IMG/VR virus record: IMGVR_UViG_3300042863_002514
Span: 1 to 64,000 of that record
Direction: 5' to 3' (one strand)
DNA from: a virus
DNA length: 64,000 bases
Position 1 is the first letter of the stretch; every line of letters starts with the position of its first letter. Both the position numbers and the translations under genes were made by a program. Shown one piece after another: positions 54,130-64,000 of the stretch. The notes under the pieces are model-generated. The model was not told where the DNA came from. It did not search any database and worked only from the letters and a program-made list of their open reading frames with translations.

Positions 54130-54184
54130 CACAGTTTTCTCTACACTACAAACTCATGTGTATATGAAATTGCATGAGGGCAAG

Positions 54185-55126
54185 ATGAGCAAAAAGCTTT
54201 GGGTACAACAATATCGACCAAGCCAACTTAGTGAGTATGTTTGGAGTAACAGTGCTCAGAAAGCCCAAGTGGAAACTTGGGTAGCTGAGCGCCATCTGCC
54301 TAATCTATTGCTAATTGGGCATCCAGGAATTGGTAAGACTGCACTAGCTATGATGCTGATGAGAGAGCTGGATGTAGATAATTCAGATATCAAGTTTGTA
54401 AATGGATCTACAACAAATGGTATCGACTTTGTACGTGATCTTGAAAACTTTGTGTCTACTATGCCCATGGGCGAGTTTCGTTATGTGATTATCGACGAAG
54501 CTGACGGTCTAACTGTCGCAGCGCAATCAGGATTGCGCAACATGGTTGAGACCTACAGTGATGGGGCACGTTTCATTCTCACTGCTAATTATGGTCACAA
54601 AATCATTCCAGCACTCAAGAGCAGGTGCCAAACATTTGAAATCCAAAGCCTTGAACGCGATCAGTTTGTAGAGCGCATTGCTACAGTTCTTATGAGCGAA
54701 GGCATTGATCTCACTGAACATAATTTTGAGATTCTGGATGATTACGTATCAGCATGCTATCCTGATCTACGCAAGTGTATCAACATGCTGCAACAAAACT
54801 GCATCAACAAAACACTACAACGACCAGGTGAAGGCACTGCTAGCGCCACAAGCGACTACATCGTGCAAGCTGTTGGACTGTTCCGCGAAGGCAAGATTCA
54901 AGAAGCCAGAAAGCTGTTGGCACCCAAGCTGCAAGGTGCTGAATTTGAAGAAGCTTATCGACTTTTGTATCAAAATCTCAACTGGTGGGGTCCAAGTGAT
55001 AAACAACAGAATGCAGCGATTGTTATCATTGCTAACCGGCTGAGAGACCATGCCATGTGTGCTGATCCTGAGATCAATTTTTCAGCATGTTTGATTGAAC
55101 TCAGCAGTGTGGCAAATGAGGGCTAA
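54185..55126 (+). CDS. 44: Sliding-clamp loader large subunit (T4 gp44-like)
   Basis: 313 residues from the ATG at 54185, with GAGG five bases upstream. It opens KLWVQQYRPSQLSEYVW, the usual RFC/gp44 start, with Walker A GHPGIGKT at 45-52, Walker B IIDEAD at 102-107, and the SRC motif at 146-148 with the arginine finger. C-terminal helices follow (ACYPDLRKCINMLQQNCINK). It loads the ring clamp on primer-template DNA. The partner (gp62-like) and the clamp are not in this window. The stop overlaps the convergent gene at 55123 by four bases. Confidence 0.92.
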   Translation: MSKKLWVQQYRPSQLSEYVWSNSAQKAQVETWVAERHLPNLLLIGHPGIGKTALAMMLMRELDVDNSDIKFVNGSTTNGIDFVRDLENFVSTMPMGEFRYVIIDEADGLTVAAQSGLRNMVETYSDGARFILTANYGHKIIPALKSRCQTFEIQSLERDQFVERIATVLMSEGIDLTEHNFEILDDYVSACYPDLRKCINMLQQNCINKTLQRPGEGTASATSDYIVQAVGLFREGKIQEARKLLAPKLQGAEFEEAYRLLYQNLNWWGPSDKQQNAAIVIIANRLRDHAMCADPEINFSACLIELSSVANEG

Positions 55127-55547
55127 GCCCTCACTATCAAGTTCCAATTACCCACAAGTGGCAGAAAACTTGTTAAATCAATTGAACATGCGCTGGTACT
55201 TGTGAGCGTAATGCTATCAGGTGTTATTACTTGGCTCAAATTGTTGCTTACCTGCACCAAAACTATTTTCTGTCCCAGGTTATGAGCTACTGGGAGCACA
55301 CCTCCCACTAAGTCCGCAGCTACAAAACTTTGACGAAACACCAAACCCACTGTGGAGATAATTACTGGACTTGTGCCTGAATCAATAAGCACTGGTCCAG
55401 ATACTACATCGCCAGTAATCAAGATTGTTTTGCCTTGAAGATTTTCAATCTCTGTTTTGATAGTGGAGAAATTGTCTCGAAAGCCTTTTGAGCTTTGATC
55501 AATACCAGGAACTGGAAAATTGGGATTTACTCTGCTGATTACTGCCA

Positions 55548-55548
<1 letters not shown>
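55123..55548 (-). CDS. Structural protein with SQGFRDNF-type N-terminus and fibre-tip C-terminus
   Basis: 141 residues. The N-terminal NPNFPVPGIDQSSKGFRDNF, then STIKTEIENLQ, is a short copy of the attachment module of the genes at 55548 and 36989. The C-terminal part (VAHNLGQKIVLVQVSNNLSQ, then SITLTSTSACSIDLTSFLPL) matches the tip domain in the gene at 20260. It is thus a minimal fibre: an attachment module directly joined to a tip domain. It starts one base inside the stop of the next upstream gene. Confidence 0.65.
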
Positions 55549-57791
<2,243 letters not shown>

Positions 57792-57809
57792 TCACAAAAA
57801 TATCTGCGC

Positions 57810-57817
57810 TATTTAAC
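57810..57817 (-). promoter_or_regulatory. Late-promoter-like octamer (GTTAAATA)
   Basis: GTTAAATA on the minus strand, 25 bases before the ATG at 57785. Confidence 0.4.
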
Positions 57818-57823
57818 GGATCA

Positions 57824-60800
57824 TTATTGCCAAGGTTTCCCAAAATTCAAAACCCATGTCCTAGAGAACCTGCTTGCTGTCACTGAGGCCCTTTGATTGA
57901 ACACAGTGCTATAATAATCAAAAATAGTCTTGTTTTCATCAAATATTACCTGGCTAAAGGGAATATTAGTGTTGTTCACAAAGTCAAACTCAGTTGTAAA
58001 CTCGTCAAAATAAGTTGTATTGTTATCAAACACTGTCTCGCTAGCGGGTTCATACTCTACCAAGGCTGTTTGGCCAACATCCCAAGTCATAGTATCCTCA
58101 TCAAAAGTTGTAGATCCAGTCCAAACAATGCCTTGAACAGTCAACTCCACTTGTTTGACTTCAATCAAGTTACCATCGTAAGGATTTACAGGAAAAGGAT
58201 TGTTTTTAAACCACTCTGCTCCAGAATCTGAGACTTCCGCCAACGGAACTGATAATACAAAATTGTCTGCCCAAACTTCTTGCCAAGAAGGCAGTAATTC
58301 TGTTCCTGAAAAATCAATAAATGCTCCTGACTGATATCCTTGCCCAGGGCTCAATATAGAGACTGTTGATACCCCTAAATCAAATAATACTGCAAAGTTT
58401 TTTGTACCATTGAAAAATGTAATGTTCCCTTTGGGAAAATGCGAAAAAAGTCCAGGAACTGTTACTTGAATACTGGTTACTACACCTATGTTGTTTACGC
58501 TGACTATTTTTATTTTGCCAAATTGTTGATTTACTGCTGAGCCGACTTTCACTTCAAACTCTTGGTCAGCTAAGAATCCAGGTGTTGAGCTTTCAATAGT
58601 ACCGCTCTGCAAACCTAGATATCCCACTACTTGTGCGCCCGAGCCTTGTCCAATAACAGAGATTTTGGGTTGACTATAATATCCTGTTCCAGAGGAATTT
58701 ACTGCTATGTTTGTCAATGCACCACTGCTCAAGTTCACTGATGCAGTTGCTTGTGCCCCAGAGCCTTTGGCGTTGGAAAACCCAAACAATCTTTCTGTTG
58801 TTTGCCGGATATTATAGACACTGGCTGGAAAAGCTTGATTAGGACCTTGTTTGTTTTGTTTGAGCCAAACAACTTGATTATCTATTATGGGAATGGCTGT
58901 TCCTGAAGGTCCTAGCCCACCTGCTGACCAACCAGTGGTTTGTGCAGTCAAAAGTAGGTCTTGATTTACAATTGTTTGTTGTGTTTGATATCTGTGCTGG
59001 GGATACCAAGGCAATGGTAACAAACGGCTAGTAGCGATGTTAGGGAAGGCAACCAGCTGCCAAACTACTGATCCATCAGCACCAGGTGTGGTGGGTTCAG
59101 GAAAATCTCCACTCTTTCCACTAACACTAGCTACAAGTTGCAGTCCGGTGCTAGTGCTTACTCTTTCATTACTATGATAAAATGAAAAGGGAGTCCAAGT
59201 CCTATTACTGTTCGCATCTTTTACAGCAACAAATAATGTTTGATACGGCAGTTGATTGCCTTCACTTACATAAACGTTGCCATAACCCAGCTTAAACTCT
59301 GTCAAATAATTGCTAATAGCATCTCTAACAGTTGAAACATTTTGATAATTTAAACCATTTATAATAGAGACTGCTGGACTGTCATTTCGACTCCAATTTT
59401 TATCAGCCTCTCTAAACAGATATTCAGGTGGCATTAGGCTGGTGCTGTTATTGATAATAAAGTCCAGTTTGTTTGTGCCTGTTATGGGAATCTGTATGCT
59501 CATATAATGTTCAAGATTCTGACTTTGGACTGTTAGACGGAACCATTGAATAGCTACATCTACACCGTCTCCAGCACTTACTTCAAAATAATATGTTTTG
59601 GAAACAGCATGATACTCCACAAAACCACTTAGCATGCCGGTTTCACTCACTACTATAGTGTAGGGAGGTATATTGCCACCCCTGAGACCGTATTGTATGC
59701 TAGCTCCAGGCCTAGTTGTAATGGCTTGAAATTGTATGCTACTGAATTCACCGTCATTTACGGAGCCCAAATCATTTGGTGTTATCCAAGTGATTTGTTT
59801 GGCATCTTGTGCCACTGTAACAAAAAAGTTTTGCGGTATTGCATTTGTACCATCACTTGCAATCACTGTAAACGAATACACAGTGGTAATAGAGACATTA
59901 GGCGCCTGCCCCCAGAGCTCTCCAAGAATGCTGAGATTTAACCAAGGAGGCAGGTTTACGCTAGAGAAAGCTACGCTCTGCAAGTCTGGTTCAAATACTA
60001 TCAAAGGAAAATTAAAATTAGTGCCAGGCGCAATAGTGCCTAAGCTTCCTGAGGGAGTAATCCAAATAGGCGCATGTGGGGGACTTATCAACCCTACTGA
60101 AAACACCTGAGAAATGGTTTTAGTGTTGGTTGATGCAATAATTGTGAAATCAAGCGAGTCAATTGTGCCAGGTGTTACTTGGTCCCACACAGCAGCTTGG
60201 GCAATGTATTGCCAGGCAGTAGGGTATCCGTCAGGAATATATCCTCCTGTGCCTGTGGGACCACCAGCAGGTGCACTGAACCCACTTGCCAAACACACGT
60301 AGAGTTTTCCAGTGTCATTTGACACAATTTGGTTTATTACATAATAAGTATTGGGCTGCCAAGGCGGGTCAATGCTGTCTACTATATTCAGTCCAGAAAC
60401 ATAAGGACCATTGGCTATCCCGCTCTTTCCAGGCACTGTACACTTATACAAATAGCCATTGTTAAAAACATAATCAATTATTGAATACAACGAAGTGGGT
60501 TTCCAAGACAGGTCAACAGTGACCAAGCCTGTTTGCGCTTCAATAGAAACTCCTTGGCTCCAGGTAATAACAGGAGGAAAGCTGTAGGTAATGGATTTCA
60601 AAGGTGTATTTTGGGCAGCCACTACGAATTCTTGTGGTTCAGATTGATAATAGTAGCCCAAAACACTTGTATTGGTGGTCTGCCATTCCAGAATGTCAAC
60701 ACTATTTGTAGCAGTTATGTAAAATGTGCGATCAGTTGAAAATGTGCCGTTGTTTAGTCGGAGTGTAAAACTAAAAGTTTGTGTGCCCACAACTCCTGAA

Positions 60801-61006
60801 ATCTGTCCTAAAATCTCAATTTGACTGTTGATAAATTCCAAACGTGTGCCAGGAGGCAAACTTCCATTTATTGGAGGAATGCTTACATTGCAGGGAAGAT
60901 CTAGAGTTTCTCCATAAGACAGTATTTCTGGGTTACTGCTGTAGCTATAGCCCTCACTTCTGCTTGGTAGCAGACCTTCTGTAACCCAAAAAGGATAAGA
61001 CGTCAT
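57824..61006 (-). CDS. Large virion structural protein with Ig-like (putative Ig/cadherin) domains
   Basis: 1060 residues from the ATG at 61006; a TTG 27 bases upstream is unlikely. The N-terminal half has at least four Ig-like units of the He_PIG kind, such as NGSLPPGTRLEFINSQIEIL, PPWLNLSILGELWGQAPNVS and AVSKTYYFEVSAGDGVD, each about 90-100 residues. Two short chitin-binding-like or CBM-like units (DPPWQPNTYYVINQIVSNDT, GKLYVCLASGF) are inserted. The middle has GSGYYSQPKISVIGQGSGA modules as in the 36989 protein. The C-terminus is acidic with ETVFDNNTTYFDEFTTEFDF repeats. It is likely a long baseplate or tail appendage able to hold cell-surface sugars (inference). Confidence 0.72.
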   Translation of the reverse strand: MTSYPFWVTEGLLPSRSEGYSYSSNPEILSYGETLDLPCNVSIPPINGSLPPGTRLEFINSQIEILGQISGVVGTQTFSFTLRLNNGTFSTDRTFYITATNSVDILEWQTTNTSVLGYYYQSEPQEFVVAAQNTPLKSITYSFPPVITWSQGVSIEAQTGLVTVDLSWKPTSLYSIIDYVFNNGYLYKCTVPGKSGIANGPYVSGLNIVDSIDPPWQPNTYYVINQIVSNDTGKLYVCLASGFSAPAGGPTGTGGYIPDGYPTAWQYIAQAAVWDQVTPGTIDSLDFTIIASTNTKTISQVFSVGLISPPHAPIWITPSGSLGTIAPGTNFNFPLIVFEPDLQSVAFSSVNLPPWLNLSILGELWGQAPNVSITTVYSFTVIASDGTNAIPQNFFVTVAQDAKQITWITPNDLGSVNDGEFSSIQFQAITTRPGASIQYGLRGGNIPPYTIVVSETGMLSGFVEYHAVSKTYYFEVSAGDGVDVAIQWFRLTVQSQNLEHYMSIQIPITGTNKLDFIINNSTSLMPPEYLFREADKNWSRNDSPAVSIINGLNYQNVSTVRDAISNYLTEFKLGYGNVYVSEGNQLPYQTLFVAVKDANSNRTWTPFSFYHSNERVSTSTGLQLVASVSGKSGDFPEPTTPGADGSVVWQLVAFPNIATSRLLPLPWYPQHRYQTQQTIVNQDLLLTAQTTGWSAGGLGPSGTAIPIIDNQVVWLKQNKQGPNQAFPASVYNIRQTTERLFGFSNAKGSGAQATASVNLSSGALTNIAVNSSGTGYYSQPKISVIGQGSGAQVVGYLGLQSGTIESSTPGFLADQEFEVKVGSAVNQQFGKIKIVSVNNIGVVTSIQVTVPGLFSHFPKGNITFFNGTKNFAVLFDLGVSTVSILSPGQGYQSGAFIDFSGTELLPSWQEVWADNFVLSVPLAEVSDSGAEWFKNNPFPVNPYDGNLIEVKQVELTVQGIVWTGSTTFDEDTMTWDVGQTALVEYEPASETVFDNNTTYFDEFTTEFDFVNNTNIPFSQVIFDENKTIFDYYSTVFNQRASVTASRFSRTWVLNFGKPWQ

Positions 61007-61033
61007 TGGTAATCCATTATTTTTGATTACCAA

Positions 61034-61041
61034 TATTTAAG
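61034..61041 (-). promoter_or_regulatory. Late-promoter-like octamer (CTTAAATA)
   Basis: CTTAAATA on the minus strand, 28 bases before the ATG at 61006. The same octamer recurs at 63328 and 63857. Confidence 0.45.
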
Positions 61042-61059
61042 GCTATTGTGAAAACAGGT

Positions 61060-61665
61060 TTAGGGCAGTAACTCTACAGATTTGATGTAATCAATGCGTT
61101 CCTGCCACATGAGTTTCAAACTCATGAGGTGAGTGTCATCAGTCAAATAAATTCGGGGCCAAACTGGGTATGAGGTTATATCATTAGAGCTAGGCACAAG
61201 CTTGTAATCAGTTTCATCTTGGAAAAAGTTTTTGAGCCAGTCCCAAGTTTCATGAGTTGGGTCATATTTGAAGTAGACACTATATTTGTATTTGTTGAAC
61301 AGGAGATTTTTTCTGACTACCACAAGATTTCTTACATCGAGAGATTTTTCGTGATCCAAGTTCAACGGTTGTGTTATTTCAAGTATCCTGGTTCCAAATT
61401 CCAAAATTAATTTGTTTTTGTCCACAAGGCTAGACGTATAAACCATTTGATGATATTGAAGATCATTGGTGGTCTTGATGAAATGATCTTTTATTAGATA
61501 GCTTTCTTCAAAGTTATCTTTGCACCAGTCGTGTATAACAAAAACCTCAGGTGGTTTTGGATATCCATAATTATATCTTTTTTTGCTGGGTACAACAGTT
61601 GACACCGTAATTTTGGTGCTATACTTTCCAAAAAACAGTTTACTGGAATAGTTTGTTTTGATCAT
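61060..61665 (-). CDS. Hypothetical phage protein
   Basis: 201 residues (IKTNYSSKLFFGKYSTKITV, then WDWLKNFFQDETDYKLVPSS). Aromatic and basic residues are common, and the pattern suggests a single alpha/beta domain. It ends LKLMWQERIDYIKSVELLP. Proteins that start this way occur in T4-like aquatic phages, without known function. It lies five bases after the IscA-like gene on the same strand, so it is probably expressed with the iron-sulfur and SOD genes. Confidence 0.55.
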   Translation of the reverse strand: MIKTNYSSKLFFGKYSTKITVSTVVPSKKRYNYGYPKPPEVFVIHDWCKDNFEESYLIKDHFIKTTNDLQYHQMVYTSSLVDKNKLILEFGTRILEITQPLNLDHEKSLDVRNLVVVRKNLLFNKYKYSVYFKYDPTHETWDWLKNFFQDETDYKLVPSSNDITSYPVWPRIYLTDDTHLMSLKLMWQERIDYIKSVELLP

Positions 61666-61670
61666 CTAAG

Positions 61671-62003
61671 TTAAAAACTCACACTTTTGCCACAGCCACA
61701 GGTGTTAGATACATGAGGATTGGTCCAAACAAACTTTTTGCCAAATAAATCGCTTTCCAAGCCCAATGTGCTGCCCAATAATTTCATTACACTATCAGCT
61801 TTGATGGCAATAGTGCCATTTGTAATTTCAATAGTTTCATCAAATTTAGATAGTTGATCATTATTACACAGTTCATAAACGTAACTATGTCCGGAACAGC
61901 CTTTGTTGTCAAGGCCTATTACGAACACTGTTTGGACTGCCTCAGACAATATGAGATCTATGTGCTGCTCAGCTGATGGTGTTAAGTTTATTACAGATTT
62001 CAT
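61671..62003 (-). CDS. A-type iron-sulfur carrier (IscA/SufA/HesB-like)
   Basis: 110 residues from the ATG at 62003, overlapping the SOD stop (ATGA). INLTPSAEQHIDLILSE at the start and the three cysteines of the family are present: one in DNKGCSGHSYVYEL and two in NTCGCGKSVSF at the C-terminus. A-type carriers pass iron-sulfur clusters to target enzymes. Such genes recur in T4-like aquatic phages. A second use is to bind iron under stress, which would fit the neighbouring superoxide dismutase. The usual 'FxDx' block is present as LESDLFGKKFVWTNP. Confidence 0.85.
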   Translation of the reverse strand: MKSVINLTPSAEQHIDLILSEAVQTVFVIGLDNKGCSGHSYVYELCNNDQLSKFDETIEITNGTIAIKADSVMKLLGSTLGLESDLFGKKFVWTNPHVSNTCGCGKSVSF

Positions 62004-62545
62004 TTGATTTTGAGTTCCAAGTGATCCCAGTTCACTACATTCCAAAACTCCGTGAAAAACTTTTCCCGATTGAAATCGTAATCAACTGTAGTGTGTTCCC
62101 AAAGGTCTATTGCCATGGCAATTCCAGGTTTCAAAACATGGTTCTGGATGGTTTGTATTTGTAAATCTTCCATTATCAATACCCAACCATTGCCTTGGAT
62201 AGTCAACGCTGCATCTACCACAGCTTTCTTGAACGCATCTAAGGTTCCGTGCGTTGATGAGATCTTTTTTTCCAATGCATTACCGGGTTGGTTGTTTTTT
62301 GAATAAGGTTGCATTAGTGGCCAAAAGAAGTCATTGTGTAATAGGGCACCTGCTTTTTGAAACAAGTCACCAGTGGCTTTGTACTTCTTGAAGTAGTTTT
62401 TTGTTAAAATATTGTAATGCACATCTACGCTGTGCTCACTCATTGCTGGTTCAAGATCTTTCAATCCATAAGGCAGCTTAGTGATCTTGATAGGCTCTAT
62501 GAGAGATGCAGCCTCTACTAAACAAATATGATTTCGTAAGCTCAT
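62000..62545 (-). CDS. Iron/manganese superoxide dismutase
   Basis: 181 residues from the ATG at 62545, with AAGGA about seven bases upstream. All four metal ligands of the Fe/Mn family are in place: His43 (SVDVHYN), His70 (ALLHNDFFW), Asp147 and His151 (IDLWEHTTVDYDFNREKFF). GNGWVLIM and FWNVVNWDH are the usual second-shell and C-terminal motifs. It converts superoxide to peroxide and oxygen. The protein is slightly shorter than cellular enzymes (about 190-200) and lost one loop. A TTTAAATA octamer lies 17 bases upstream. The metal (Fe or Mn) is uncertain. Confidence 0.93.
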   Translation of the reverse strand: MSLRNHICLVEAASLIEPIKITKLPYGLKDLEPAMSEHSVDVHYNILTKNYFKKYKATGDLFQKAGALLHNDFFWPLMQPYSKNNQPGNALEKKISSTHGTLDAFKKAVVDAALTIQGNGWVLIMEDLQIQTIQNHVLKPGIAMAIDLWEHTTVDYDFNREKFFTEFWNVVNWDHLELKIK

Positions 62546-62562
62546 GGGGTATCCTTTTCTTG

Positions 62563-62570
62563 TATTTAAA
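62563..62570 (-). promoter_or_regulatory. Late-promoter-like octamer (TTTAAATA)
   Basis: TTTAAATA on the minus strand, 17 bases before the SOD ATG at 62545, overlapping the stop region of the WGR-like gene. Confidence 0.4.
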
Positions 62571-62877
62571 TTGCAGAGCTCAGCAATTTGTGCCAAGTGA
62601 ATCTTTCCAACATCATAGTGGGAAATTCAGGCCAGTCTTTGACAACTTCCTGGTAGTCAATTGTTTTGTAACCTTTTTTCAACTTAGTGTTTTTGGATCG
62701 CTGTGAGCCAATCATACCTTCCCAGCCAACACCATGTGTTTTGAAACTGCTGCTGCCTTTCCAGGCACACCAGAATACATGCCAAGTATCATCGTCAAGT
62801 TGAAAACGACCCCACAGTTTGTCACTTCGTTCCTCTCTGAACTGCAATACTTCCAAAAACGTTATTGATTCAAACAT
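62566..62877 (-). CDS. WGR-domain-like protein
   Basis: 103 residues from the ATG at 62877, two bases after the SpeD stop. The core, SDKLWGRFQLDDDTWHVFWC, then AWKGSSSFKTHG and TKLKKGYKTID, follows the WGR-domain pattern (KFWG...W.V...WGRIG...QTK ... KKGY...). In PARPs and some bacterial regulators the WGR domain binds DNA ends or protein partners. Here it stands alone without a catalytic domain. The Gly in WGRIG is replaced (CAWKG), so homology is probable but not certain. It shares the cassette with SOD and SpeD. Confidence 0.55.
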   Translation of the reverse strand: MFESITFLEVLQFREERSDKLWGRFQLDDDTWHVFWCAWKGSSSFKTHGVGWEGMIGSQRSKNTKLKKGYKTIDYQEVVKDWPEFPTMMLERFTWHKLLSSAI

Positions 62878-62879
62878 AA

Positions 62880-63293
62880 TTATGTATGAGGACAAAACTG
62901 CTTTATGTCAACAGGCAGTTTATTTGGCTTCACAATGCCCCGCAATTCCATCTTGATTGAAGAATATGCTGGCTTGAACCATTTCTGTAGTATAGGTACT
63001 GCCTGATGCGGATCACAATTGCCGCACACAAAAATATCCAAGCTAACGAATTTTGATTCAGGCCAGGTATGGATGGATTCATGGGATTCAGCTAATATCA
63101 CAGCACCACTTACCCCTCCTCCATCAAAGGGGTGCAGATATGAAAACAGCACAGTTGCGCCTGTAGCCTTACAACTGTCTTCCATAACTTCTTGAATTTC
63201 GTTAAGGGTACCATGCTGTTGACAGTCATACAAGTCAATCAAAAGATGCTGTCCTGCATATGAAATACCATTGTTTGTTACAAACCCTACCAT
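62880..63293 (-). CDS. speD: S-adenosylmethionine decarboxylase proenzyme
   Basis: 137 residues, the size of the bacterial SpeD group. The self-cleavage motif AESHESIHTWPE places the pyruvoyl-forming Ser at residue 70 (Glu69-Ser70), with the family His and Cys (FVCGNCDP) in place; the usual Ile in ESHISIHTWPE is replaced by Glu. The enzyme makes decarboxylated SAM for spermidine synthesis. SpeD is a common auxiliary gene of T4-like aquatic phages. A CTTAAATA octamer lies 35 bases upstream. There is no spermidine synthase in this window. Confidence 0.94.
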   Translation of the reverse strand: MVGFVTNNGISYAGQHLLIDLYDCQQHGTLNEIQEVMEDSCKATGATVLFSYLHPFDGGGVSGAVILAESHESIHTWPESKFVSLDIFVCGNCDPHQAVPILQKWFKPAYSSIKMELRGIVKPNKLPVDIKQFCPHT

Positions 63294-63327
63294 AATGCCT
63301 GCTTTCCCTAGGATAATTTACAGTTAT

Positions 63328-63335
63328 TATTTAAG
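63328..63335 (-). promoter_or_regulatory. Late-promoter-like octamer (CTTAAATA)
   Basis: CTTAAATA on the minus strand, 35 bases before the SpeD ATG at 63293. Confidence 0.45.
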
Positions 63336-63339
63336 TAGA

Positions 63340-63831
63340 TTATTTGTTCAAAATGCTCAAGGCTTTTGCTAAGCTGGCTTTGTCAAAACCATGATCAGGA
63401 TGTGTTCTCACATAATTGGTTTTCAAATACAAGATGGCTGGGTTGTCATCTATTGCTACCCAAGTGTCAATCTCAGGATGATCAGCAATCCAGTTCAAAA
63501 CTTCTTGACCCCGATTTGACCCTTGCTGTCTAGGAGTCATGTAATTGCCTTCACTGGGATCATCGTATTCAAATATACAGGAAGGATCAATACCATTGCG
63601 CATGAGACAATTGCTGACTTCACTAACACTGTGTCCCTCAGCCCAACTTGTGCTGAGAACTATTTCAGCATGAGTTGCCTTGAGCAAGGCATTCAAATTT
63701 TTCACACAACTGGGATTGAATACAACTTTAGAGAGATAGTTATTGGTAGTCAGTCCCTGCTCTGCTTGCTCTCTAGCATCAGGATCAGGTAATAACACGC
63801 CGTCAAAGTCTAAAAACACTATCTTGGTCAT
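63340..63831 (-). CDS. HAD-superfamily phosphatase (SAK-type HAD)
   Basis: 163 residues. HAD motif I is VFLDFDGVLLPDP, motif II VLSTSWAEG and motif IV VAIDDNPAI. The pattern (DFDGVL, STSW, DDxP) fits the small HAD group known as HAD in Swiss Army Knife RNA-repair proteins, which occur in phages as stand-alone phosphatases. It may remove 5' or 3' phosphates from RNA or nucleotides. It is divergent from the deaminase gene to its right, with 65 bases between the starts. A CTTAAATA octamer lies 25 bases upstream. Confidence 0.75.
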   Translation of the reverse strand: MTKIVFLDFDGVLLPDPDAREQAEQGLTTNNYLSKVVFNPSCVKNLNALLKATHAEIVLSTSWAEGHSVSEVSNCLMRNGIDPSCIFEYDDPSEGNYMTPRQQGSNRGQEVLNWIADHPEIDTWVAIDDNPAILYLKTNYVRTHPDHGFDKASLAKALSILNK

Positions 63832-63856
63832 CTCAAAGGGCCTTGCACTAGGGACG

Positions 63857-63864
63857 TATTTAAG
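63857..63864 (-). promoter_or_regulatory. Late-promoter-like octamer (CTTAAATA)
   Basis: CTTAAATA on the minus strand, 25 bases before the ATG at 63831, in the divergent intergenic region with the deaminase gene. Confidence 0.45.
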
Positions 63865-63896
63865 TTAAGCTCATATGATATAGGGATATTTGCGTT

Positions 63897-64000
63897 ATGT
63901 CACATAAATGGAATCAAAGATGGTTAAGGTTGGCACATGAGGTAGCCAGCTGGAGCAAAGATGAGATCAAAGTTGGCGCTGTAATTTTTGACAAGAATCG
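63897..64000 (+). CDS. Deoxycytidylate (dCMP) deaminase-like protein, N-terminal part
   Basis: The first 34 codons are visible before the window ends. RWLRLAHEVASWSKDEIKVG, followed by AVIFDKN, matches the N-terminal helix and first strand of zinc-dependent dCMP deaminases ('W...A...A..SKD...KVGAVI.D...'). In T-even-like phages this enzyme feeds dTTP synthesis. The zinc-site motifs lie beyond the edge, so the assignment rests on the N-terminal pattern alone. Confidence 0.75.
   Translation, partial: MSHKWNQRWLRLAHEVASWSKDEIKVGAVIFDKN

Overview
This window looks like part of a large T4-like tailed phage (myovirus), most similar in gene content to the T4-like phages of aquatic bacteria. The evidence is a gp44-type sliding-clamp loader, a gp31/GroES-like co-chaperonin, PhoH, an S-adenosylmethionine decarboxylase, an A-type iron-sulfur carrier, a T4 gpT-like holin candidate, several very long virion structural proteins with the N-terminal 'SQGFRDNF' motif, and repeated octamers that match the T4 late-promoter core TATAAATA. 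No photosynthesis gene or other decisive host marker is present, so the host is left open. I see no integrase, transposase, CRISPR array or convincing tRNA gene.

Layout. (1) 1-4597, minus: a modification cluster with a sulfotransferase (cut by the window edge), a TPR-glycosyltransferase, a methyltransferase, a carbamoyltransferase and a DUF5672-type protein. (2) 4630-13414, minus: six tandem paralogues, each with seven RCC1-like repeats (a seven-bladed propeller), interrupted by one DUF4376-type tail-fibre assembly protein. (3) 13419-20967, minus: fibre and adhesin genes, namely a small fibre-tip protein, a chimeric pseudogene (glycosyltransferase fused to collagen-like and S74 segments), a tail-assembly chaperone, two poly-glycine adhesins, a collagen-like fibre and small structural proteins. 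(4) 21007-24708, minus: two small genes, a ClpA-type AAA+ unfoldase and a DnaJ/CbpA-type co-chaperone behind a consensus sigma-70-type promoter. (5) 24809-31770, plus: a holin candidate, then a tightly overlapping sugar and surface-modification operon (nucleotidyltransferase-HAD, cupin, glycosyltransferase-like proteins, a GDPD-like protein, two GT2-TPR proteins). (6) 31760-36887, mostly minus: translation and host-takeover genes (IF-1, a SpoU/TrmH methyltransferase, PhoH) plus small unknown genes, an isolated transcription unit for a 64-residue protein, and a 590-base stretch without a clear gene. (7) 36989-51913, plus: a 2497-residue virion protein, a 1325-residue collagen-like S74 fibre with 57 consecutive Gly-Pro-Thr triplets, and three more glycosyltransferase genes. 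(8) 51949-55126, plus: small genes, a DnaE-like fragment, the co-chaperonin and the clamp loader. (9) 55123-61006, minus: three more virion proteins. (10) 61060-63831, minus: IscA-like protein, superoxide dismutase, a WGR-like protein, SpeD and a HAD phosphatase, with a divergent deaminase gene cut by the right edge.

How it may fit together (inference): the phage invests about half of this window in an unusually varied set of receptor-binding or surface fibres (propellers, collagens, poly-glycine adhesins, beta-helices) and about a fifth in genes able to glycosylate, sulfate, carbamoylate or methylate surfaces. The Ser/Thr-rich collagen segments, especially the Gly-Pro-Thr run, are plausible targets. 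The most notable observations are the six-gene seven-bladed RCC1 array, the Gly-Pro-Thr fibre next to glycosyltransferases, the decayed chimeric glycosyltransferase/fibre gene, phage IF-1, and a catalytically incomplete DNA polymerase III alpha fragment.
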